A stretch of 64,000 nucleotides of DNA. Origin: Silurus meridionalis (taxonomy: Eukaryota; Chordata; Actinopteri; Siluriformes; Siluridae). Of this stretch, positions 12,790 through 26,084 are shown in pieces. Position 1 is the first letter of the stretch. Each line of letters opens with the position of its first letter. The position numbers and the translations under genes were made by a program. The notes under the pieces were generated by a model. The model saw only the letters and a program-made list of their open reading frames with translations. It made no database searches and was not told the origin of the DNA. Where the stretch lies: the NCBI RefSeq assembly GCF_014805685.1, contig NC_060899.1:11819954-11883953 (forward strand), in the 5' to 3' direction.

Positions 12790-13000
12790 ATTACATATAC
12801 ATTATAACTTACTGGCTTGCTCATTACAGATAAACTTACAATTATGTGGAACAAACTTACAGTATAGGCACTAAACCTATACACTATGTTACAGAACTTC
12901 ATAACCGCTTTAGCTCTGTAAAGCTTCTTTGAGACAATGTCCATTGTTAAAAGTGCTATATAAATAAAAAGAATTGAATTGAATTGAATAGAATTAAATT
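12790..13000 (+). mobile_element. 3' tail of a LINE/SINE-type retroelement
   Basis: It contains ACTGGCTTGCTCATTACAGA and TTTGAGACAATGTCCATTG, then TTAAAAGTGCTATATAAATAAA followed by (GAATT)n. This is the widely dispersed fish retroelement tail with a simple-repeat 3' end. Partial relatives lie near 34920-35040 and 63690. Confidence 0.6.
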
Positions 13001-13176
13001 AAACTAACTAAGAGGCAACAGAAGAAGAAGATCCTGGACACCAGTGGAAGATTGGTTCAGAAAAGACAACTCCTTTGTTGATTTTGTTGTTACCCTTTTT
13101 TTGTTGTTCCCTTTTTTCACACAAATAACAAAGAAGAGCTTCACAGGAAAATGATCAGCTTCCAAGGGATCAAAAT

Positions 13177-13235
13177 ATTCATTCATTCATTCATTCATTC
13201 ATTCATTCATTCATTCATTTATTCATTCATTCATT
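13177..13235. repeat. (ATTC)n tetranucleotide microsatellite
   Basis: About 14 units of ATTC with one TTTA interruption. Confidence 0.92.
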
Positions 13236-13239
13236 TCTT

Positions 13240-16180
13240 CTCCAAGTTCACTTTAAACAGCATGATCAAATATATTTTAATTTTTTTTTTATGCGATGAT
13301 TAAATTAGCCAGTGTATAAAATCATGTAGATTCGGGTCAAAAACTTGTTGTCTCTATTTAGCTAGACTTTGGTTGTTGGTGCCAGGTTTATATTTTTGGA
13401 TTTAGACAACTGTCTGTAGAGTTGAAACCAAATGGTGTGGAAAAAAACAACATTCAAGAAAAAAAAGAATGCACAAAAGAGAATGCACTGGTTTCAACTC
13501 CTGTTTGGCAAGAACAGGAATCTGAAGGCTACATTTGGTGAAGTTTCACTGAAACTGAATTGATTGAGGATTTGGTCAAATTTTCTAATGGTCTGATGAA
13601 TAATATGAGATTTTTTTGCAGTAGCTACATGAATCCATAAACACAGGCTGTAAGTATTTGACGCTTAGTGTACTTCTCATCAGATGTGCTCAATTTCTTT
13701 TCAGAAAGTTTTAACACTGAAAGGTCCAGATACTGTACATGCAATGCTTTGCATGTCGAGCTCTAAGCAAGTAAAATGGTTAAACAGCCACAATAGTTAC
13801 CTTTTTAATGCTGAACCATTAACTGTTGGTTTGTGACTATAAATACACATCGTTTTGATGTGGTTATGTTTTGTCTCCCGACGGAGCTTCATGTTACACA
13901 ACACACTTTTTGTTCTGAATGTGAATCGGAGAATAAACAAAAAATGAATGCATCGTTAATTTTTTTTATCATAATTAAAAATAATATTTGATGTCAGTGC
14001 TTTTAAGTAATTTTGAGAATAATAAAAGAAATCTGTATATATGAAAAAAAATATATAAATTAATAAATTGCCCTGTGGTATATATATATAAAAAAAGCAC
14101 ATACATAAATAAGCCATAAGACAAAAGGTTAAAAAGGTTCATGTTTTAAAAACCTGAATTGCTGAATTATTACGTAAAAAAGAAAATGTAAAACAATTTT
14201 TTTTTCAAGTTTTCATTTCAATCTGCTAAAAATTTTTTCGGCCCAAATTTTGGTCCAGCAGCTGATGAGTGGTGACTTAAACCATTTGTCCAATAAAAAT
14301 GGTGCATGTGCTGTTTATTAACAGAGGGTTCACAAAGTTTTGGTCACAGCTGCATCTTTTACCCTTCAGTAAAGCCGTTAGTCGAGTCAAATGGCTACAG
14401 AAAGTAGTAAACAAAGTCTACGTTCAGAGGCAGAGCACTGTCTGAACATAACAAATGAGAAGTGTTTCATTAGCTGTACAGCAGAAAGCTGTTCGGCTCT
14501 GCAGCTGGACCATCTCACGGTTCTTCTGAAGGACATTTGCTAAGAGCTGCTGCATGCAATGTGAGTTCCTCATGTGTGTGCTGATTGTTTCTGCTCAGTG
14601 TCTGACTTTTACCTCAAAGTTTGAAGTGATGCACCTCCATCTGCTTCTCTTTTCTTTTTTCTTTTTGCAGTTCAGATGACTTACTCGCTGAGGTCTCTCT
14701 AATACGAGCTCTCTGAACGTTTCAGCACAAATGACAACACACTGAATATGCAAACACTGCATATAGGTTTCCCTATAGGCTTTTCCTTAATGCTCTGATA
14801 AAGCAACTGATACGGTGGCACAAGGCAGTGTGGGAAACGATTGGGTCACGGTTCTTGCCAGTGTTTGAATTGGGTGCGCCAGTTTTATAAAGGCAATATA
14901 AACACGGCTTTCCCACTTAGTAGCAAGTAATTATATTTGAATCATGATAACGATCTTGATATTCAATATTTAAGCGTAATACTGTAGATTAGGCAAAGTT
15001 TATCAAATGAGATTATTGGCTAACAATACAGTGCAATACATCTTTAATCATTAGTTAATCATTAGTGCTCTATCTCAGGGATATCCCAGGATTGTGATGC
15101 GTGAAGACACCCTGGATAGGACACCCGTCTTTCACAGGACATGCATATGCGCATTCAGGCTCTGTGATATACCGTGATACATTTTAGACATTATCTTTCA
15201 GCCTGACCCAACCTGACCTGACCGCCTGCTTTAAGTGCCGCTTCTGAACGCTGCATGACTGATGACATAGCACTCCAATGCACCCGCTCAGCGCAGAGCA
15301 TTAGCACAAGCTGTGTACACATGGTCAAGACAGGGTTAGACAAATATCCGTCCCTTCCCTGTTTTTTTGTTGTTGTTGTTTTTGTTTGGTTTTTTACTTC
15401 TCTTAATGCTAAATCATACTCTGTCTAAGAACATGGCATAAAAAATTATAATTCATAATCACACATTAATTAGAATGAATAACATCTTAAAAAAAAAAAC
15501 TAATTAGTTTTTCTTTTTCTTTTAGACAAGCACGTGTCACGTCATTCTCCTACACGTGAGTCATACAATACAGCTGGCTCGAATAAGTGAACTTCTTCAG
15601 ACAAACTTGTTAAAAATTCACTGAAACCTTAAAAAATATCACATGCTTCACTGTCAGGTAGAAAGAATGCGCACTGCGATGCCACCCAGCTTGTTTATCT
15701 TCCGGTAATAACCAGCCTATTTTCTTTTTTTAGGTTAGAAAGTAGAGCAGGTAAATACATTAGTGTCACAGTGACACTAGCAAAATAAAAAGCTGATTAG
15801 ATCTAAAGCTTTTATGTAATGAAGGTTCCCCTGATGAGCTGTTGTCATCATGGGTCTGTCTATAGGTCATGTCTTAAAACAGATAAATCAATAGCGCAGA
15901 ATGTCACATCCAGGAAGATGGAGTGTATTTTATTCCAACCTGGTTTATAAAGCATAGTTGGGTTTTTTTTTTATTCAAAATTTCACAGAGGTGACACGTA
16001 AAGGTATTTTGAAACAATAATTCTCACATTTGGACCAAATTTGCATTATTGTGCCAAGGTTTTGCCATGTTACGGGTTAATCTTTTGTTATTTTTAATGC
16101 TTATCTAATTTGCACCTGTGACTATTTACTGCACAGTAATTACTTAGTAATTACATTACTCAGACAGCATTCGACAATAC
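13240..16180. other. intergenic, no gene recognised
   Basis: There are no ORFs above 60 codons over about 3 kb. Some stretches (14400-14700, 15530-15780) are less AT-rich and look unique, so they could be regulatory, but nothing here proves it. Near 15080-15130 the phrase CACCCTGGATAGGACACCCG resembles a common fish repeat. Confidence 0.4.
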
Positions 16181-16182
16181 AC

Positions 16183-16213
16183 CCGGCATGCATTTTTTTG
16201 AAGTGCATGCCGG
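16183..16213. repeat. perfect 10-bp inverted repeat (hairpin)
   Basis: CCGGCATGCA is followed by an 11-nt loop (TTTTTTTGAAG) and then TGCATGCCGG, an exact reverse complement. It could be a cruciform or a relic of terminal inverted repeats. No gene is adjacent. Confidence 0.8.
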
Positions 16214-16219
16214 TCTTTC

Positions 16220-18370
16220 AAAAACCCTTGAAAGGCCATTGCATTTATTTTTTTTCCTCCTTTAAAAAAATCTTTAATCATTGTCCTATCCTATTTAAGG
16301 TAACCAAGGATTCCTATAATAATGTACAATATAACCACACAGTCACCTGTCATACTACATACACATTTACTCACCTGTCCACCAAAAATGTATGAGTTCT
16401 TGAAGTGCATCAAGAATTCGTTTTCCATTGTTATCTTACAGAAGACAAAAGCAAACTTACTGTTTGTGCTCGTCTTGTTCCGGGATTGTTGATGGTTACC
16501 AGGTATGACCCTTTTTTTTCTCGCTCTGTCTACCTGTCCAGCCTTATGCAGTGCACGTGATTTCCACAGGATTGGTGAAGAGAGGTGTGTTATTTCAGCA
16601 GTCTAACAGAAATATCAACCAAAAAACTCGTTGGGTCATGTTTTGATTCAAGCCTTTGCGAATCAAGTTGTCATCCCAGATTATATCAAATCAAAATATC
16701 CTTCAGTTGACTGGAGTGCTCGGACAAGTCCTTGGGCTATATCCCGGTCGAAATGGTACTACTGCACTAATACAACTGAATTTGAGCTCAGACTGCACTC
16801 TCTCCCTCATTCTCTCTCTCTGTCTCGCTCTCTTCCCTCCCCTCCCTGGTTCTCTGAAAGGAAATAGTTAAAAAAAAAAAAAGGTGTACTATTACAAACT
16901 CTCCAGCCTCAAACGTCCTGACAGCTATCCTAGGTATAAGGTCAAATATATTCTTAGGTTTAAACACAGTGATTTATTTTTGCAGTGTACACTTCCTTTA
17001 AACCATCTCAGGTGTGAACTACATACCTGATCTGTAAGAAGAGGAGGAACCAGTAAATCAGCATTACACATTATGTAATGTGGGATTGCTGATTTGCATG
17101 ATTAAATTTAAATGAATTTATTCGGAGCTGATTGATTTCTTTTAGCAAATGAGCAGCCACTTTGGAAGAAGGATGTGTTGTGGGTCTGAAGGAGAAAACA
17201 AGGATGAGAAGAGATGTAAATCTGGCTCAGAGCCACCGTCATATCCTTGTCTCTGGCCTGGATCAAGAGCATAATGGCGTGTTGTGCCAGACAAGTGGAA
17301 TATGTGATTCGCTACAGGAGGTGACACATGTAACCTTATGCGCAACAGCTCTCTTGGGGTAGAATAACACATAGCGCCTATTGTCCTTTCTCCACAATCT
17401 GACAGATATGTCTATGACATAATACTGAAGTGTTCGCATGCACAAAGTGACATTACCCAGCAGTCCACGATCGTTTGCCAGCAGGTTTTTTTGAAAGTCT
17501 ACCAACATGAGGGTAGAAGATGCCAATATTGTGTCTTCCTAACTCTTTTTTTTTTTTTGTTTTCAATGAAGATCTCAAGCCAGCTTGAGTTAATCCACCA
17601 CACCAAGCCAAATTTCCCAGATGTTCTCACCAGTGACTAGAAATAAAACTGATTTCCTTAGGGGGGAATGAAAAGGTTTCTCTGGTGATTTTTTTTTACT
17701 ACCCTAAATTTGCTACATGGGATGCTGAGTGACCCAAAGCACACTTGCAGGCAGCTTTTGACAATTCATAAGAAAGTCATTCGATTAGACAGTTTGCCAG
17801 GAGGGACATAGCGCAGGCTTGTAGATCTCAAATGTCAGTAATTTTAGAAACTGGATTCCCAGTGGATTTGGCCATCCTGAAGAGATTTGAAAATTGTACC
17901 CATTGTATAAGGGTTCCGAACAAACACAGAGATGTCATGAAGTTGCTTGAGGCTCAAGATATCAGATATCTACTGGACTCCAAAGCTTAACACAAGGAAG
18001 AAAAAAACACAAGGCATCATTTATTCATATTCATTCATACTATCCTGGTGTAAATATTTCATCCTGCTTATTGTCAACAAACCCTGGGTGGTATCAGAGG
18101 GACGGAATCGTACACATATACACATTCATTTACATTTTTGCATTTTACTTGGGAAAAAAAAAACAGCACACAAAAACACACATGGACATAGGGAGCGAGC
18201 AAAACGTTTCAGTGTGTGAAAAAATACATGAACACAATGGATAGTATAATGCATACAGCAGATTGTGAAAGAATTATTAAGTTCACACAATAACTGGTCT
18301 CAAAATAGAGAACAAAAGTGTTACAAAAGCAATGTGGTAAAAACAGGAATGGCCATGTAACCAAAGTTCC
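16220..18370. other. intergenic, no gene recognised
   Basis: Several short ORFs occur (16631-16871, 17142-17526) but none matches a known family or is bounded by convincing splice sites. The relatively GC-balanced 17080-17520 stretch is the best candidate here for conserved non-coding DNA. Confidence 0.35.
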
Positions 18371-18379
18371 CTATGCGAT

Positions 18380-18745
18380 CAATAAAGTTCTACTCTACTC
18401 TGCTCTACTTTACTCTACTCCTATAGATATAGTTATAGATTTTGGTGCCACACTTATATAATGTTAATATCTTGGGCAATTATGTGCAATAATTTTAGTG
18501 CAAAAACAATAATAATGATTGTTATATGTGCAAAAACTTGCATATATTTCATACAATATATCTCAATAATATTGGAAATTCATCTATTGTACAGCATCTA
18601 TACTTGATATATAATATAATATGTATATTTACTTTTACATTTCGTATACTTTATTTTACTTTAATTTGTCAGCAACTTTAACCCAACAATTTCCTTGTGA
18701 GAACAATAAAGTATTCTGATTTTGATTCTGATTCTCAACACTAAT
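18380..18745 (+). repeat. dispersed repeat, copy 1 (AATAAAGTATTCTGA tail)
   Basis: Shares with 19720-20060 the ordered phrases ATTAATATCTTGG/AATTATGTGCAATAAT, GTACAGCAT, ACTTGATATA, then AACCCAACAATTTCC and CAATAAAGTATTCT. The polyadenylation-like tail suggests a non-LTR retroelement 3' end. Confidence 0.6.
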
Positions 18746-19719
18746 CTTTTATACTCTACTTTTGCTTTATGAAACATGTCCGAAAGCAAAAGACAGACTT
18801 TTCCTATGTTTTCATTCTGAAGAATACATTTAAGACCACCGAAACCTTAAAGACAGCAGAAACACTCAAAGGGTGATCAGAAAAAGTAAAAAAAATTAAA
18901 TAAATCTCCTCTCACACGCAACATCCCATGCTGTCGGCACACGCTCTCTCTTTCTCTTAATAAAGATATACATATGATAAAGTTGCCTGGCATATCAACA
19001 GTTTCTTCATGAAGGAGACGCTCTGGAACAATTAGCACTTAAACCAAGATTCATAGGCAGTTTATGCACATCAATAATCTCAATAGGAACACTTCAAAAC
19101 TTTCAAACACAAGCATCTATTGTTATTGTACTGCGCTGTTGGACATATGGCACTTTTTTAAACATTACACAAACCAGTTTTTACATTATACAGTACATGA
19201 AATCTTTAGAAAAAAATCTTTTGCGGTTGAATGGCGAATGAATGGTGTGTCAGGAATTGTTATGTGTAGTTTCGAGGCATGACAAGTAAGAATTTCATGA
19301 TACTGTACACTGATGTGCCCATGACAGTAAAGAACTTTAATGTTACTCTAAGAATGAGCTTACTGGTAAGAACTCGCACAGAAAACATGCATGAAGCATT
19401 ATGCTCTGCCACAAGCTATGATACTCGGGAAGATGTCCTAAGCCAGGATTTGTATTACACATTAATAATGCATGAATGATACACAAAACCAAAGGAATCT
19501 AAGCAAATAGGGCATTTTACTTTCGAAATAAATGTCATCAGTCTCATAAGGTTAGTACAATTAGTACACATCCTTTGGTTATCATACCGAAAATATTGTA
19601 TATATTGAATATTTTGAATAGGTTTTTTGTTTAAAAACCTGAATGATATGCACCACAGAGCACCACAGGATATAATTTTTATAAACTATATAACTCCCAC
19701 CTCTGAGTGTTAAACAGCT

Positions 19720-20060
19720 GGTCTAAGGTAGAGATATAAACAATGTAGTTATAGCTACAGGTTTTCATGCCATACAGTTAAAATATTAATATCTTGGCCA
19801 ATTATGTGCAATAATTTCAGCTGCTACACATTTTATAAGGTATATTTCAATAATATAAAAAAATATATTAAGTGTACAGCATATATACTTGATATAGAAC
19901 TTAATATATGTTAGGCTTTTTAACATTATAAGTGTAAAATGTGTATAACAATGTATATTTTATTTTACACTTCTTATATTATATTTTACTTTGGTGTTAG
20001 TTTGTGCAACTGTAATCCAACAGTTTCCCTGTGGGATCAATAAAGTATTCTTTCAAAAAT
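19720..20060 (+). repeat. dispersed repeat, copy 2 of the 18380 family
   Basis: Diverged second copy in the same orientation, ending AATCCAACAGTTTCCCTGTGGG and then ATCAATAAAGTATTC. About 1 kb of unrelated DNA separates the copies, so this is dispersal rather than tandem duplication. Confidence 0.6.
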
Positions 20061-21170
20061 ACTGAATATCAAACTCCTACAGAAAACTGGACCACTCAAT
20101 GAATATATCCTTAAAAAATGGCCATGTACGGCGTCTGCTATGTCACGCTGTTACTATGAACACGATAATTTATTGTAACAAGCAACAAATCCTATAGCAA
20201 CCACATACAAAGAGATGTGTGATGTAAACTCTCCGTATAAATGGATTGGAAAAGAAAAACCATCTCAACGTTGATGTGGTGGAATTCTTTCATTTGACAT
20301 TAACACCGATCATAGAGTCAGGGGTCACTGTATATGCATCTTTTATTTAATAATGACCAGTCAGATTTGAGAAATCAGCCCCCCAGTGTTATGATTTTTT
20401 TTATTAAACAAAGTCTTTAAACAGCACTCTATTTAGCTAGACAGACACTTAGACATTGCAGCTTACACTGCTTGAATGTAAACATGGGAAACATGGCATT
20501 CTCCTGTCAGCCGAGAAGAGGAATTCTAAGGCTATAGTTAACATGGACTTACTGAAAGCCATGTTTTATTGACAATGCACCATTATTTACCGGCTGATGC
20601 TACATACAATCCATGATCCTAGATTAATTTTAGCACCTCCATCTAAACACAATTCAGTCTAGAAAAAAACCCACATGAGGCACTTGATTACCAAGTATAG
20701 AAATAAACAAAAACCTAATCTAGCCAAGGTTTGATCAGAGAAACTCTGTTAATAATGAAAAAGTAAGTCAAGATAGACAAAGCACTGTCCTCAAAGAAGG
20801 AAAGGAAAGAAACTAACAAGAGAGAGAGAGAGAAATACTACACAAAAAAACAAAAAACAAAACTATATTTGACTAATAGTTCTTGTGCCTGTATCGCATT
20901 GCACAGAAAATAAAACCAAACACAATCGCACAAGCACAGACCCAAGAACACTAATCAAGCAATGCCTAAATCTGACATGAATAATTTGACTGAATTATGT
21001 GCATGTTTTACCGGGCAATGCAAAACAGACCACAGCATCAAGTTTGAATCCAGCACCATAAAACGGATTAATTTCTGTGTGTTGAATCATGTGACGCAGG
21101 ATTACACATCATTTGACATGAGGGTAAGTCAGGTAATAAAAGCTTGTTAGTAAGCAATAAAACAAGCAGG
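20060..21170. other. intergenic, nothing recognised
   Basis: AT-rich DNA with a short GA run near 20820. No exon, RNA gene or named repeat was found. Confidence 0.4.
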
Positions 21171-21173
21171 CAC

Positions 21174-21231
<58 letters not shown>
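21174..21231. repeat. (GT)n microsatellite
   Basis: About 28 uninterrupted GT units. Confidence 0.95.
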
Positions 21232-21233
<2 letters not shown>

Positions 21234-21260
21234 TGTGCTGTAGATAGAGGCACGCAATTG

Positions 21261-22138
21261 CAGTGTTGGGCAATAACGCGTTAATAGTAACACAGTTACT
21301 TTTGACAGTAACTAATACTGTAACGCGTTACTTTTTAAATAAAGTAACTCCTTTACGTTACCGTATGGTGCATTGTCCGTTTCTTTTTTAAATGAATTAA
21401 TTTCGGCTGAAGTGTAGACTACAGTCTGACCTGTTTACAGCAGCGACACATTGTAGGATTAGTGTATGAATCACTGTAAACATGAAGAAGACACACTGTG
21501 GGCGTGTCTCCGTTTATTCAGGTCTGTGCGGCAGTAATGGCGAGTTGAGGCGAGAGCAAGACGAGTTTCTCAAAGTGGAAATATGCTCATTATTTTACTT
21601 TAGTTGAGCATAAAGACAAAAACCTTTCTGGTTCGAAAGTCGTATCTACTGCGATAAACAGCAACTCCAATCTGTCGAAGCTCCTCCAGAAACTCCATGC
21701 CTCGATGAAGCTAGAAGCTAGAAGCTAACCCGGTGTTCTGTTCTACATTGTTGATAGTTTTCATACTTAAGCTGCTCAACACAACAGCTTTTATGATGCA
21801 GAAGCCACTTTAGTTTTTAAATCTGAATATATTATTCAGCTTGTTTTGTTATTTATTTCAGAAATCCTTGTGATATATTCAGTTTGGTCTGACTTAAATA
21901 AAATAGTGTTTAAAAATTACTTTGTGTTTAAGTCAGTTTTGTGTTTGTATAGATCATAATACATAAAAGGGCATTAATGGGAACATTAAAGAACGTTCTT
22001 TAAAAAAGTAACTAAAAAGTTACTTTTAACAGTAACGCATTATTTTTTGGTGTAAGTAATAAACAAAGTAATTGAGTTATTTTTGAATGAAGTAACGAGT
22101 AACTGTAACTAGTTACTATTTCTTAGTAACTGACTTTA
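21261..22138. mobile_element. non-autonomous DNA transposon with GTTAC-rich ends
   Basis: The left end reads CAGTGTTGGGCAATAACGCG followed by dense GTTAC/GTAAC motifs; the right end carries the inverted arrangement (AAAAAGTTACTTTTAACAG, AACTAGTTACTATTTC). The interior of about 700 bp lacks any transposase ORF. Ends of this type are common in fish and I think they belong to hAT-like elements, but the right terminus is decayed and no target duplication can be read. It abuts a truncated MITE at 22140. Confidence 0.55.
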
Positions 22139-22400
22139 CTAAGACCCTTGCTGCTGAATGAGCACAGATATCTACAAGCACCCTCCAAATGCTAGTGAAA
22201 CATCTTCCCAGAACAGTGGAAGTTATTACAAAAGTAAATAAGGACTATATGTGGGAAGGGATGATCAGAAAGTACATACGAATCATTTAGACAATATTAA
22301 TAAGCACAAACCTCCAAAATCTCAAAGAAATTGGGAGTATTATAGTATAATGCTATAATGATCAAGACAAAATATATTTCTCCCGTATGTCATACAAACT
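22139..22400 (+). mobile_element. truncated MITE, right half only
   Basis: TGCTGAATGAGCACAGAT and GTGAAACATCTTCCCAGAA match the 3' half of the copies at about 11100 and 25560. The left half is missing, replaced by the GTTAC-rich element. Confidence 0.5.
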
Positions 22401-22959
22401 ACAATTTATTCTTAAATAAATGCCACCAAACAAACGCCAGTTGGTGTGATGGTAAAATGGACATTAGAAATTAGTTTTATAATTATTCATGTAAAAATTA
22501 TGAAAATGAATTGAATGTTTTAATGTGGCAATATAACCTAATTCAGGAATTCATTCATACTGTTGAAATTTGTTGAAATGTTTGTGCGTTTTCTAATATG
22601 TTATTGTTTCCAGCAGCTTACAGTGTGGTGTGTATGGTTGACTTTTTATATAAATGGATTCAAAATGTGCGAAATCACTGATACAGTGACCTACTTTGGG
22701 AAGTAACCCTTATGCCAAAAGCAGAGTTAATTCACAACCTGTTCCTGGAAAACAAAAGAATCCAGTGATGGATTTGTTTTTATTCTGTGGTTATTCTTGG
22801 CTCCACTATCAAAGTTATTTTACATTAGTAAAAAGTAATGTAAATGATCTGATATGCTTGGGAGACTCACTGCCCTTGACCCTGTTCCTCAAGGACATCC
22901 TTGGGGGGGGGGGTTATATGATTAAATAGATTTCGTAAACTCGTATAGTTTTCTGCTCA

Positions 22960-23280
22960 TTCAGCCTCAAGAACATTAGTAAAGTCAGGTACTGATGTAG
23001 GTGAGGTGAGAAGGCCTAGGCTGTAGGATTCTTCCAGTTCATCCCAAAGGTGTTCAATAGGCTCATAGTCAGAGCACTATAGCAGACCACTCAAGATATT
23101 CCACTCCAACACTTGTAAATCATATCTTCCTGGAGCTTAAGGGCATTGTCATGCTGAAACAAGTTTGGGTCTCATATTTCAAGTGAAGAGAAAATGTACC
23201 ACTATGCATCCAAAGACATCCAATACAATTTTGTGCCAGTTATGAATTGTGTGCCAAGATTTTTTATACACACTTTTAAA
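22960..23280 (-). mobile_element. diverged Tc1/mariner-like MITE
   Basis: It contains CTCATTCAGCCTCAAGAACA, GGTACTGATGTAGGTGAGG, TCATCCCAAAGGTGTTCAAT and CATCCAAAGACATCC, matching the copy at 30280-30790. Terminal repeats are not preserved. Confidence 0.55.
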
Positions 23281-23742
23281 TTACAAAAGCCCTTCAAGAA
23301 GATGCATTCATATGATTTTCTATAGCAGTCGGCCTGTTTGTGACCATGTTACAAATTGCAAACCCACAAAAAAGAGGCATTTTATTATTAATCCAATCGC
23401 AACTGATTATACAGTTAAAGCTGTGTCTTTATTATTACATTTTCCAGGAAGGAGATTTTGATGTAGCGCAATCGGCAGGGTTGCCATATGTTCAGGGCTT
23501 CGGAGCAAGAGCTGTCCCGTGCAAATAGGATGCTGACAAAGATGTTTATTTGTCTCCAGGATGTGAAAAAGTATGGGTGAAAGACATCTCAGTGTATGAA
23601 CAAAGGATGAAGAAAAGGTACAGGAAGAGTGATGAGAGAGAGGTGAATAGGTCTCTGTGATAAGAAGGAAGGACACAAGAGAGGGAGCCTTGTGGTGTGT
23701 TTTAATGTCAGCATGTCAGAATAATCGTGTCTGGCTGGCCTA

Positions 23743-23814
<72 letters not shown>

Positions 23815-23816
23815 AT
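23743..23816. repeat. (GT)n(GA)n microsatellite
   Basis: About 31 GT units run straight into a short GA run. Confidence 0.95.
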
Positions 23817-23819
23817 ATA

Positions 23820-24440
23820 ATAGAAATGTAACACAATGCTTACATGATGGAGTGTTAAACATCATTCATCTTTGAGCATTAAACATCATTGAGCATTTAT
23901 TTCTATTATCGTAATTAACGGCCATTATGCATCCGAATGAATCAAAGTCATAGACGCCACTCCTGACTAAAAAAAGAACGTGATTCAAGGCAGTGGTGAT
24001 TAAGCATTGCCAGCATGCCCAGAGAAAAGGGAGAAGACATTAGTTTTGTATTTTAATATATCCCGAGGTGCTCGCCATGATCTCATGTGTAATATGGGAA
24101 CAATTAATGCTGGCCTTAACTAGATGTGATGGATTCCTAGGAGCAGGGCATAATAGCGCATGCTTTTCATTAGTTTCCCATCGCATTAAGAGAAGGACGG
24201 AGAGATAAACACGATATATATATTTCATTTCTGTTTTCCACATTTTTGTAAAGGAGCATATTTAAAGAGCGAGTAATAAGAAGGTCAATGCTGCCACAAC
24301 TGAGAACTGTCTGAGATTGCATGAGATGGCAAGAGCTTTTTGATTGCACTGAATTAAGCAATCGGTTCAGTAAAAATAAACCGTATAGCAAAGCCGGGCT
24401 AATGTCGGATAAATTATGTGGTGAGTGCCTAATAGATGAA
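23820..24440. other. intergenic unique DNA, candidate regulatory element
   Basis: No coding exon. The stretch is free of microsatellites apart from one short AT run and has a mixed, non-repetitive composition with several TAAT-core motifs (TAATTAAC, CATTAG, TTAAGCAATC). It looks more like conserved non-coding DNA than the surrounding repeats, but conservation cannot be judged from one sequence. Confidence 0.3.
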
Positions 24441-24454
24441 ATTGGAAAACATTG

Positions 24455-25425
24455 ACAGTGGCCTTCAGCTCGTTTGCATTTTTTGGTCTCTTGTTTCTCA
24501 TTTTCCTTTTGACAATACTTCATAGATTCTCTGTGAGGTTCAGGTCTGGTGAGTTTGCTGGCCAGTCAAGCACACCAACACCATGGTCTTTTAACCAACA
24601 TTTGGTGCTTTTGGCAGAGTGGGCAGGTGCCAAATCCTGCTGGAAAATGAAATCAACATCTCCATAAAGCTGGTCAGCAGAGGGAAGCTTGAAGTGCTCT
24701 AAAACGTCCTAGTAGATGGCTGTGCTGACCTTAGACTTGATAAAGCACAGTGGACCAGCAGATGACATGACTCCCCAAACCACCACTGACTGTGCAAACT
24801 TTACACTGGACCTCAAGCAAATTGGATTCTGTGCCTCTCCTCTCTTCTTCCAGACTCTGGGACCTTGATTTCCAAATGAAATGCAAACGTTCCTTTCCTT
24901 TCAACTGAAAAGACGACTTCGGCCCACTTTTCTACCACATTTTTTCCTTCCATTCAACTTTTCATTAATGTGCTTGGATACAGCACTCTGTGAACACCAG
25001 CTTCTTTAGCAATGACCTTTTGTGTTTCACCCTCCATCTGCAGGGTGTAAATGATCGTCTTCTGGACAACTGTCAAGTCAGCAGTCTTCCCCCATGATTG
25101 TGTAGCCTGAACCAGACAGAGACACCATGTAAAGGCTCCGGAAACCTTTGCCGGTGTTTGGATTTAATGAGCTAATTAGAGTGTGACACCACGAGTCTCC
25201 AATATTGAACTTTTTCACAATATTCAAATTTTCCAAGATACTGAATTTTGGGTTTTCATTAGCTGTAAGCCATAATCAGCAAAATTAAAAGAAATAAACA
25301 CTTAAAAATATATCAGTCTGTGTGTGATTAATCTATATAATATATGAGTTTCACCTTTTATATTGAATTACTGAAATAAATCAACTTTTAATGATATTTT
25401 TATTTATTGAGATGCACTTATATTT
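24455..25425 (-). mobile_element. decayed Tc1-like transposon (DD34E transposase, minus strand)
   Basis: The reverse strand can be read as the C-terminal half of a Tc1 transposase: a phrase like FIFQQDLAPAHSAKSTKCW, then LKDHGVGVLDWPANSPDLN and ENLWSIVKRKM. Stops and frameshifts interrupt it, and part of the middle is deleted near 24930. The right terminus ends in an AT-rich inverted repeat (ACTGAAATAAATCAAC to TTGAGATGCACTTA). No left terminus is visible, so the element is truncated as well as inactive. Confidence 0.8.
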
Positions 25426-25433
25426 AGATTGGA

Positions 25434-25725
25434 GTGGAAGTTCTTGAGTGGTCTGCTATAGAACACTGACCTCAACCCTATTTAATACCTTTGGGATGCA
25501 TTGGAACACTGACTGCACCCCAGGCCTCCTCATCTCACCTACATCAGTACCTGGCTTTACTAACACCTTTGTGGTGAAATGAGCCCAAATCTCTACAAGC
25601 AAACTCCAAAATCTAGTCGAACATCTTCCTAGAAGAGTGAAAGTTATTATAACAGAAAATTGGGACTAAATATGAAATAGATTTTCGAATATGAATCTTA
25701 TGATCAGGTGTACACAAACGTTGGT
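25434..25725 (+). mobile_element. MITE right half
   Basis: GGAACACTGACTGCACCCCAG, ACTAACACCTTTGTGG and GAACATCTTCCTAGAAGAGTG match the copies at about 11040 and 22140. It directly follows the Tc1-like relic. Confidence 0.55.
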
Positions 25726-25949
25726 TCATGTAATGTATACATGCATGTAGGAACAGAGAAAGAAAGAGAAAGTAAAGCATTTTGTTTCTTTTTCTTTCTT
25801 TTGCCTAATGTAATTATTGCTATTAGCTTTGTTGGAAGGTTTAGGATTACGACAACAAATCTCAAGGATAGATGGAGGAGAAGGCATTGTGCCGAACACT
25901 GATTAAGACATTATAAGTATGCCATGAAAGGTGCTGTATTAGTGACTGA

Positions 25950-26083
<134 letters not shown>

Positions 26084-26084
26084 A

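Noticed and set aside
24452..24667. 71-codon plus-strand ORF
   Set aside because: It is the antisense of a Tc1 transposase block; the meaningful frame is on the minus strand.
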